Assembly: GCA_010093485.1 (NCBI GenBank)
Contig: MU001492.1
Span: forward strand, 708,228 to 772,227
Direction of reading: 5' to 3'
DNA from: Karstenula rhodostoma CBS 690.94
Taxonomy: Eukaryota > Ascomycota > Dothideomycetes > Pleosporales > Didymosphaeriaceae
DNA length: 64,000 bases
The notes below the pieces were generated by a model, which had not been told where the DNA came from, searched no databases, and was given only the letters and a program-made list of their open reading frames with translations. The position numbers and the translations under genes are program-made. Below are positions 10,587 to 20,500 of the stretch, in pieces (the first letter of the stretch is position 1; every line of letters starts with the position of its first letter).

Positions 10587-11082
10587 GTACGCGGGGCGCC
10601 CTCGTTCACAGCCAGGTGCTTGTCTACTGTCCGCTCTGCATACTCGCATGCGCCAAAGAGTTCTGAACATTACCCCCTGGTCGGACTGTTGTGATGTACC
10701 TTCCAGCGACGCCTAATCTCCCGTGCAGACTCCTCGCACGTACCTAGGTCTCTTACGGGCTCACCTCACGCTTGGAAACGTTGGACACTCTGCTTCATGC
10801 ATCGTCGCCTTGAACCTTTTGGAGAACAGCAAGTCCTTCAGGGGTATCAAATCTGACACTTCGCGCACTTTTGCAAGCCGCGGCACCTTCAGGGGTACAC
10901 GTCTTGGTAAAACTTCCATCACACCCCAGCCGTCGCCTGATAAACATTCTCCGAGGTCCACCGATTAGTACCGTGTAGACCTGCCAAGACGCCCTAGTCC
11001 ATCGGCCATCTCCGCGACTTGTACTCTGCTGCTTCCATGCTTATCATAACAACTGTCCATTGAACTCTTTCTCATACACACC
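10587..11082. promoter_or_regulatory. divergent promoter, eIF2B alpha / aldehyde dehydrogenase
   Basis: About 500 bp shared upstream region of two divergent genes. No clear TATA box. The plus-strand leader just before 11083 is pyrimidine-rich. No other element supported. Confidence 0.45.
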
Positions 11083-12740
11083 ATGGCTGTAGAAACTTAC
11101 AAGATGTGGGTAGGAGGACAGGAAGCCGAAGGTCAAGCGGAGCAGTCAGTCAGCCTACCCCTCCATGGAAGCATCTTCCAACCATCTAACTACATCTAGA
11201 CTATCCGTTGAGGATCCCTCGACTGGCGACATCTTTGCAACGTGCCACGCTGCTTCTCCCGAAGATGTCGACTCAGCAGTCCGAAATGCACATGCCGTCT
11301 TCAGGTCAGGCGTCTGGTCAAAAGCACCCCGCCATATCCGCGCAGACACCCTGGAGCGTGCTGCAGATCTTCTGACCAAGAACATATCGCGGTTGATTGA
11401 GCTGGAAGTTCGACAGAGTGGACGCGCCATCCGAGAAATGAATGCCCAGGTCCCGACGTTGACCAAATGGTTCAAGTACTATGCCAGCTTGATCCGCGTC
11501 GAAGAGCGAAGCGTAATGCCTACCATGGGGAAACTCCATAACTGGATTGATCGTGTGCCGCTGGGCGTCGTTGCCCAAATAACCCCGTTCAACCACCCGA
11601 TGCTCATCGCGGTGAAGAAGATTGCCCCTGCGCTTGCGGCAGGGAACTGTGTGATCCTAAAGCCCAGCGAACTTACCCCTCTTACGAGTATCGAGTTGGG
11701 CAAGTTGCTGAAAGAGGCGGGGCTTCCTGATGGCGTCTTCAACGTTCTTCCTGGAGACGGCGCAACTACTGGAAAAGCACTTATCTCGCATACCCTCATC
11801 AAGAAAGTGGACGTAACAGGCGGCACCCCCGCAGGCCGTGCGATTGGCGCCATAGCAGGCGGTAATCTCGCGCACTTCACTGCGGAGCTCGGCGGCAAAG
11901 CACCCCTGGTCGTCTTTGAAGAAGCCAACATCGACGCCGCCGTGAACGGGATTGTTTTCGGAAGCTTCATCGCGAGCGGCCAGACCTGTGTCGCAGCCAC
12001 TCGCATCATCGTCCACAAGAACATTACCAACAAAGTCCTCGGGAAGCTTCGCAAGAAGGCCGAGAGCATCGAGCGTCGCATGGGCAGCCCTTCCAATACG
12101 GAATCCATGATGGGCCCGCTCATCTCAGCCAAGCAACTCGAAAATGTGCGCTCGCTTGTGGACGATGCGCTCGAGTCTGGTGTATGGGTGTACGCGGGTG
12201 GCAAGCGCATGACCGATACTTCTCCCCTGGACGGCACCGACTTCTCCAAAGGGTACTTCTACCCGCCGACCATCCTTGCCGATAGCCCTGATCACAAGAT
12301 CGTGGACACGCGAATCTGGAAAGAGGAAGCCTTTGGTCCGGTCATAGTGGTGGTAGAGTTCGACACAGAAGAAGAAGCGCTCAAGCTTGCGAATGACAGT
12401 GAGTTTGGCTTGGGCGCAGCGATATGGACACAGGATCTGGCTCAGGCGTATCGCGTCTCAGAAGCAATTGAAGCGGGTATCTGTTGGGTGAACACGCATC
12501 ATCGGAACGATCCGAGCAGCCCGTGGGGCGGGATCAAGAGCTCAGGTGTGGGGAGTGAAAACGGTGTTGGTAAGTTACGACCATCGACTACGACCGAGCA
12601 AGACGCTAACATTGAGACCAGACGCCTACCATGCATACACAACAACCAAGAGTACCATCATCAACTACGCCACCGCAGAAGAGAGCATCGCAAACGACGA
12701 CTGGTTCCGCGAGGGCACGGGTGAGGTTAGATACGGGTAA
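11083..12740 (+). CDS. NAD(P)+-dependent aldehyde dehydrogenase (ALDH superfamily)
   Basis: Oxidises an aldehyde to a carboxylic acid. Exons 11083-11144, 11200-12569 and 12622-12740 give 516 aa, a normal ALDH length. Catalytic residues are visible: Asn152 in ITPFNHP, Glu250 in AELGGKAP and Cys284 in SGQTC. The cofactor region KPSELTPLTS and the KEEAFGPV and NTHHRNDPSSPWGG(I)K blocks are in the expected order. Splicing restores the frame at both ends: CA|A (Gln) at intron 1 and G|AC (Asp) at intron 2, where the continuous frame would otherwise run into unrelated residues. The N-terminus (MWVGGQ) has no targeting signal, so a cytosolic enzyme is likely. Substrate cannot be told; the betaine/aromatic-aldehyde branch is possible. 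It converges with the coiled-coil gene. Confidence 0.92.
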
Positions 12741-13152
12741 AGTCACTGGCCGATCGACAATAGATAAAAGACAGTTTCTTGATAACGAACCCTCAAAACA
12801 TGTGATGCTATTCATACACGAAGATCAACGTTCAAGATCCATACAAAATACAAATACAATACAACCGCGGCACCCAATCATCGCCGCTACCCAAGACACC
12901 AAATCGCACATTCCACCTATCCAAACTAACAAAACTCAAGCTAATCTACCTACTTACTCTCCAATCCTATCACGCCTAACGTCTCTAATCATTACCATAA
13001 TCCTCACCCATCTTCTCGAGAAAGCCCCCCGAGGCAGATGATCCTCTGTCGTCCTTCTCTTTTTCCTCTCCCTCGCCTCTTGCCCTGGAAGAATACAACT
13101 GTTCATTCGGGACGTCAAAGCCCTTACTAAGGTCCTCAGGAAACTCTTACTC

Positions 13153-16100
13153 CTATTTCCCAGCAGCAGGCTGTTCCTGCGCCTGCGCCTGCGCGGGGTC
13201 GTAGTCGTCCTCGAGCCTGGGATCGTCCCCCTCGTCATACAAGTCGTCCCAGCCCTGGTTGAGCATGCGCGTCCTTTCTTGCAACTCTTCGGGTGAAATT
13301 TCCGGGTCCGCACTCGTGCGACGCGCCGCGGCACCCCCGGTGGTCGCGTCACGGCCGTTTCCACCGTCGCCACCGTTTGCGTTATGGTGGGACCCGGGCG
13401 AGTCCAAGTCCAAGTCCATGCCGTCGCCGTGTCCATCGTTCCCGGTCTGGCCGCCTGGCTGTTCCTCCAGCCAATCCTTCGACAAGTCCACGTCCTGCCC
13501 CGCCGCACCACCCGCGTTCACGGCCCCGGTACCCGCGGCTGTCTGGCTCGGTACGGAGCGTGGGGGGGTTTTGGGCATCGCGTTTTCCCATTCCATCGAC
13601 TCGTTACTCTTCTGCGAGACGTTACCGTACATAGAGCCATTGGAATTCCGCCTTTGGGGAGACTCTTCCTCGGCCTCGCCCCGGTAGTCGGCGAATGTCC
13701 CCCGGCTCTCGCGTGCTGCGGCGCCGTCGTCCGGCCGTGGGGATGGTCGGGTGCCTTCGTGCGGATCCCTGCCGCGTGTGTTGCTCGAGTAGATGGACCC
13801 GCTATTGTTTTCGCCATTTACGAAGGTCGGGTTCCTGTTTGGTGGGGAGGAAGTTCGTCCGTATGATCCACCCCCTCCCCAAGGCGGGTGTGTGGGCTTT
13901 CCGGTGGACTCGCCTTGGACGGATGTCGTGTTGGGATTTTGCCATTGTTCATTCCAGGCCGTTAACCCTGGAATCGGCATTTGAAAGGGGTCTGGCTTGG
14001 CCGGGCCGCTGGCTGCCAATCCTGGCAAGGGTGTGTATGGGCCTTGGTAGGGGGTATAGACGCCTGTGGTCGGGTTTTGGCCTGGATACCTATTGCACAT
14101 GTAGTCGTCGCTGGGCTGCTCCTGTGGTTGGCCAAACTTTCGGCGACGCTCGGCTTCCTCTTTGGCGGCCTTCTCCTGGTTTTGTCGCAACCTCTCTTTT
14201 TGCGCGTCGTTGTTTGACACAGGTGGTTGGTATTTATACTGGTCATAAGTATCCGTGCCTATGATTTCCATTCCATCGGAATCATAGTCGTTAAAACTCG
14301 GAGAAACTGGGCCTGTATATGGAGCATCGTTTCCGGAAGGGAGGTTGGTGGTAGGCTGAACCTGGGGGACGCCAGTGGCGGCAGATCCCTGGCCTAGGAG
14401 CGAGTCATGGACCGGTGCTTGCTTGTTTGGCGGCTCTGTGCCAGTGTTTGATGGTGGGACTTTGAATAAGGGAGCCGGGGTCAGATTTTTGAAACTGGAA
14501 CCGAAACTCCCAAAAGGATTTACACTAGTATCAGCGAAGTTTACGCCGGGCACAGCCTCAGTCGTCGAACGCTGTGGCTGATTCTGAGTTTCCCACTGGA
14601 CTCCTTTGCTGGCGACCGGGACTTCGCTCAGATTAAACTTGAACGGTTCGTGTTGTGCTCCCAGCTTAGGCATATTTTGGGGTTGTGGTTGACCAGTCGT
14701 TGTGGATCCAGCAGACACGCCAGCCTGTGGCTGCTGCGGCTCGTTAGGACGAGAAGATTGTTGTCCTGCAGTCGATGCTGGACTGCCCTTCTGTGTACCC
14801 GACAATACAGGCGTCTTACTGTCGTTACCTAGATTATTGGAAATCGCCTTTTGAGACGTGTGTGGCGGCGCCAATATCGCGGGTGGATTCTCAAAAAGGG
14901 AGGCACGAGGCGGTTTTGTCTCCGGTACCGGGCCCTCATTCGATCTCCTTTGCTTCTTCTGTTCTGCTGGCTTCTTCTTGACACGGACCGTCAGTGCTTA
15001 GTTGAGAGTATCACGGGACATAATTACCTTGCTATCCTCATCATGTTCAGTTCCAGTTTCTTCCCTTTGCTTTGGTGCACGGGTGCTTGACACACCGCTG
15101 GTACCTGACCTCTCTGGCTGCTTTGTCGTGGTAGATGGTCCACCGACGGACCGGTTTTCCGTTTTTGGTGGCTGAGACGATTGGGTCGTTCCGTGTTTTC
15201 GAATCCCCTTAGCTTGGGCTATTTTACGCGGAGGCCGTTCTTTGGGTGATTCGGCGGGCGTTGCGGGCTCCGAGGAAGATGCGCCAGTTGATGATTCACT
15301 GTCTGGCAGTTCAGCCTTCTTATACTTTCTCTCGCTTTTCATACTGAATGGACGGAGCGGAGGTTTTGACGAAGGTGCGCCGGCTGTGTTTGTGGTCCCA
15401 TCAACTGGTGCCTTTGAGTTATCACTCGTAAGTTTGACTTCCCTCTTCATCTCTTCGAGTTCATCTTCTGCTTTTTCCAGTTTCTTTTGACACCTCGCCA
15501 GCTCATCAGCAAGTTTCGCCTCTGTCTGTCCCCAAGCCCTACGGCTTTTCGTGAATTCATCTTGGTATTCGACCAGTTGAGACTCAGCACTGTCCGCCTT
15601 CGTTTTCTCGGCATCCATCTCCTTTTTAAGCTTTTCGTATTGCTTGTTGGCAGTTTTGACTTCTTCCTGTAGTAACACATTCTGATCATCCAGAGATCTT
15701 TTATTTCTGGCCAGTGCCTCGTTCGTATTTTCCAAATCCTTGATCATGATTTGAGCGTCCTCCAGGTCAGTGGCAAGATCACCTTCTGAATTTGGCGGTG
15801 GTTGAGATTGGAGCTTTGCAATCTTGTCGTTCAGCGACCTGACTTCATTCCGAGCACTATCACGCTCTTGCGTCAATGTTCCAACGCTCTTTTCAAGATC
15901 GGTGACCGTCTTTTTCAGTTCTTTCGCATCACTGTCTCCTCCCTGCGTGCTACCTTTGTTCATTGGAAGAGCAGATTTAGCCTTCGTTTCAGCTAATCCG
16001 AGATCTCTCGTCAACTTTCTCACTTGCTCCTTCAAATCGGAAACTTCTTTCTCGGCACTTTGTTGCTTCTCTTTCTCAGCTGTAAGCTGGTTCTCACGGA

Positions 16101-17211
16101 GCTGTGACTGCTCGATAGCTTCGTTGCGCGCTTCCGTCAGCTCTTTTTGCAGCTCGTCGTTCCGGGCACGTAGATCGTCGTTACGCGCTTCTGTCAGTTC
16201 CTTTTTCAGCTCGTCGTTGCGGGCACGTAGATCGGCGATCTCCTTCCGAGCCTTTTGTTCTTGTTGATCTTGGGCTATCCCCACCACCATCTCCTCGAGG
16301 TTCTTCTGAAGGGAGAGGCTGGTGGTCTCCAGTTGCTTGACCTGGGATTGGAGCTTGTTCTTGATTTTGCTTTCATCTTCGATGGTTTTCTCTGCATTCC
16401 TCAATGCTTTCTGCATGCGTTCAGCGGCAGCCCGGCCAAGTACGCTCTTTAACCGAGACTCTTCGAGCTCTCCGAGTAACGACGCGATCTGTGACTGAAG
16501 CTGGGATTTTTTCTCTCGCAGTTCATCGCGCTCGCTGGCTACAGAAACCCCATCGGCCTTAAGGTTTCTCAATTCCCGTTCGAGATTTTCTTTTGCCTTA
16601 CGTTCTCGATCAGAACTCTTTTTCCACCCGTTGGCGAGCGATTGCTCTTTTTCGAGAGCGTCCTGCTGCGAAATAAGTTGGGCTTCAAAGTCGCGAAGTT
16701 TGGACTCGGTGTCCCTCAGCATCTGCCAGCCTTCATTCGGATCGAGATTCTTCTTAACGTTCTCAATGGAAGCTTCAGCAACTCTCAATTTTTGTGTGAG
16801 TTCCTTGACTTGGCCTCGTAATTGTGTTGTTTGGAAGTTCTCTCCAGTGTTGGAAGTACCCGTGCCATATTCTGTAACATGGTTGCTTCCCGTTCCATCG
16901 CAACGACAATTTACAAGAATTTTGAGAGTCACCGGGGATGGTGACTTAGTATGTTCTTCTGATTGATTATGGTCATCGTATCCGGGTCGCTTTTCCAGGG
17001 GTCGCACCGTTGATTTGTAGCACGAACGACCCAGCAGGTATACAAGGAACAGGCCCAAGCATACAACCGAAAATACGATTAGCCAAGCAGCGAAATGGAC
17101 ATCATCTGGCTCGTCGATGGCAGTTCTGCGCATGTTTGGATCCGAGGCGACGAGAGTGTCGTCGGGGTAGACTCCGTTCATACTGGAATCTTTGATATGA
17201 CCGTGTTGCAT
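13153..17211 (-). CDS. membrane-anchored long coiled-coil protein
   Basis: Not recognised by family. Exons 15028-17211 and 13153-14976 give about 1,335 aa. The two open frames look like separate genes, but the first ends in a TAA inside an apparent 51-nt intron (AAG|GTAATT ... CAAG), and the second has no ATG near its start while splicing keeps the phase. Residues 40-62 form one transmembrane segment (AAWLIVFSVVCLGLFLVYLL), with a short polar N-terminus before it. Residues about 130-600 are heptad-rich coiled coil (LRARNDELKKELTEARN repeats). The C-terminal half is disordered, Pro/Gly/Gln-rich and acidic at the end. The layout suggests a tether or scaffold on an intracellular membrane. A motor, SNARE or septal scaffold role cannot be argued from the sequence. 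Confidence 0.78.
16121..16234 (-). repeat. 57-bp tandem duplication inside the coiled-coil gene
   Basis: Two adjacent, nearly identical 57-bp units (16121-16177 and 16178-16234), each encoding 19 residues of the pattern DLRARNDELxKELTEARN. The few differences are mostly single bases. Nineteen residues is not a whole number of heptads, so the copy shifts the coiled-coil register. Confidence 0.85.
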
Positions 17212-17573
17212 GGGTCAAAGGGTTCAGTACTGGAGAAGGAAATGAAAAACTATGTATTCTTGCATTGAGCAGAGAAAAAAAGGTGGAATGGCTTACCATC
17301 ATCTGCCAGCCAGTTATACTTGTTTCACAAAAGAGATCGTTTGTGTGCGCCAGCACTACGGTTTGCAAATGAGACAAAGAGCGGTGCAACGCCATCAGTC
17401 CGATACATCACAAAGAACGACAAAGCTAACCACCTCGGTGCTTAGAAATATACAAAGGCTCCGTCAAGCCATTGAATCATGTGGTCAATGGAGCTGAACG
17501 AGTGACATGGATTGGCTGCGCCAACCGTCAACAGTGAGCGCTGAAAATTAGATACTTTTACTATTGGATTGCT

Positions 17574-20500
17574 TTAATGCGCCGAGGTATCGCCTATTCT
17601 GCTCATGCCACCAGCCACTGCACTGGCTTGTAGTCTGAAAGCTCTTAAGCTGTTGGTGGTACTCCTTGAGCGCATATGTGCATTGCCCATCGACGACGCC
17701 TCACGCGCCGACTCTTCTCGGATAGGCAGCCGTTGCATAGAGCGAGCACGGTCTTTGAAATTGAATTGTGTCGACTCTATAGCGCTGTGAGGCGGTGAGG
17801 CAAGTCCAACTTGACCTGGTTTCGGGCGGGTGTTCATCTTGTTCATCAGAGCCGACATTGTGGCCGCTGGCGACATGTGTGTAGGAGTCATAGCACTGTC
17901 TTCAGAAGTAGCAGTATTACGGCGCTGGAGCGCTGCGCCGGAATGGTTGTCTGCAACCGTATTCCGCCTTGCCAGACTCAGACTCCCGCGCCCGCCATTA
18001 ATTGATGGCGAACGGCTAGTGGAGCGACTTGATGGTGGCGTGGGAAGGCCGTTGGGAACTGGAGACATAGAACCATAAGCCTGCATTAGTTGTTCGAGAT
18101 TAATGGCCTGAGGGAGTTTGCTAAGCCGTCGGATTGCGCGTTTGTTGTCACTGATGAACGCTGAAATTGCCTTTAATGCATTGGTCTGGTTGTGTTGTTC
18201 ATACGCAGGAGCACCGTCGCTTGTATTCATGGCCCTTACTGCATGTTGTTCGTTCAAGTCGAGGTTGCGATGTGATCGCAAATCAGCATGTTCCAGATTC
18301 AGTTCGATTTGGGAAACGATTTGATCGAAATCCACAAATTCTCCAACGGCAGGCTGGTAGGTTGATGCAGTGCTGATGTTGACGCTGCGAGACAAGACAA
18401 AGAAAGAGCCGTCGCGTATTCTTCTCTTGAGGATGTTCCAACGAGCACGAGCGGGGTTCCTCTCCAGTCCAGGCTGAAATACTGAGTGTCGGGCAAGCTT
18501 GGTGTAGAACCCTTCAAGCCGTTTAGCCATGCGCTCTAGCACCTGCATCAGGAATGCAGAGAGTGCTGCAATGCGTTGGCTGTCCGAAGCAGCGTCGAGC
18601 TCCATGATGTTCCCAAAAGAATCCATACCAGTACAGGCTTCATCGCGAATAGCTTCCAGAAACTCCATGTCGTACTGCACAGAGCGTTGCGCGTAGGCGA
18701 TAATACCCTTTTCGTGATGCCGAGCAGATTCGCTGTTACAAGTAAACTGCCCAATCTGCGAGATCTCATTTGATGCTTTGACTGCATCGCTAGATCCCTT
18801 GGCACGAGCAATGATGCCTAGGACGTCGGGAAGCTTGGAAGGGGTTGCAGACGAAGCGGCGTTTGCGAACGCGAAGGAGATTTTGAGATACATCTCCTGT
18901 ACTTTAGGTCCGAACAAAGCAGAAAAGGCACCCTGGAGTAGTCGAGACTGATAATGGTAGAATCGGCGAACACCGCCCATATTGAAAAGCTCCCCTTGGA
19001 ACCAGACGATGGACGACTCCATAATCATCCCGACTTCGAAGTGAGAGGCTACCACCTGCTCAGTGGCGACCCGAAGGAAGCTGTTCCAAAGGTCGTACAG
19101 CATGCCGATTTCTTCGGAGTGATATGCCGGTTTGGGAGTCAATTCTCCGATGTAGTACTTTGTGAGAAGTGAAGATACTTCTGGATTGTTCGTATGCGCA
19201 AGAAGATCGAAAGACTTTGAGCAATCGACACCGCCGTTGGATTTGATGATGTTCGTACCTGTGCGGATTAGCTTGGGTGCGTCAGAGCCTAGGGTTGAAC
19301 TTACCTCCTGGATGCATCGGACAGAAGTCGGTCACATCATAGACTTTGCCGTGAACGCCTATCCAAACGCGAGAGTCGGGTGTGTGTCCAGTGTGAAGTG
19401 CCAGCTGGGAGAGCGGTATGGTTGGCTGGTTACACGGTAAAGGCTTCGGAGTCATGAAAACGTCAAGCATGAACCGGCGTTCGGCGAAGGCAGTAGTGAG
19501 AATGGATTCCACGGTCTCCATGGTTGGCGAGCGGTGATTGTAGAGGGCTTTGCGGATGCCGGACATGACAGAGTCAAAGACGCCTACTGAGCCACAGACA
19601 TAGATATATCCGCCGATGCCTCCCTGTTTTTTGCTCATAACCTATGAGAACACTACGTTTAGCGTATTGTGGGATATTGCATTTGTAGAAGTTACACTTA
19701 CCAAGTCGCAGATAGCATGCCCTTGCTCTATAATGAGACCGTCAATATAGCGTGGAGGAATATCTTTCTCCACGAGATCTTGAGTTACAGGATTGTAGAC
19801 CAGACCCCGGGAGTCACGGGAGAATGCAGTGTGAACCTCCATCAAGCCTTCGTTGACGTAATGGCGAAGCTCAGACTCGTAGCAAAACTTCTCTCGCGAT
19901 TGCACACCAAGATAGAGTGCAGTTTTACCCCAGGATCGTCCGCAACGTGCTTGCCAGAAACTGCGAAATGGTGCAATACCACTGCCGCCCGCAAACAATG
20001 CTACTGGTGAGGTATCGTCGAATGGAAGCTGGAACGCAAACGGTCGGGAGACTCCCAGCAACAATTCCTCGTCATCAAGAACATCTAACTCATCTCCTAC
20101 AGGCGGATTCAGGAAGCCGCTGCTGACTCCATGCCGCACAATCTTGGAATTGCCTGCGAAGGTCGAGCATAGTTCGTAGTTTGATCGTGAGATGGTGAGG
20201 TCGACGGTCCCTTCATCGGTCAGAAACATTTACCAAACAATAGAAGAACTTACCTGGCAACAACTCGTCGGAGTGTGTAGAGATGCTATAGGTCCTTGGA
20301 ACCTCGACGGGAATCAAGTCGGCTAACCATGAAAGATCACCAGATAGTCCAAATGCTTGGTCCCAGATCTTTGTTGGGGTGTCTTGGACTGCGGCTTGCA
20401 GCAAGTCTCCTAAGGAGGCACGCACCGGCCATTCATCTGTTGCGAGGACCTGGAGGACGGTATTCGAAGATGCTCGAAGCATTGCGTGTAGCTTCGTCGC

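Noticed and set aside
13259..14264. Several plus-strand frames of 100-190 codons
   Set aside because: Antisense shadows of the disordered, GC-rich half of the coiled-coil gene.
14998..17211. Coiled-coil frame as a separate 737-aa gene
   Set aside because: Its stop lies inside a good 51-nt intron, and the next frame has no ATG; one gene is simpler.
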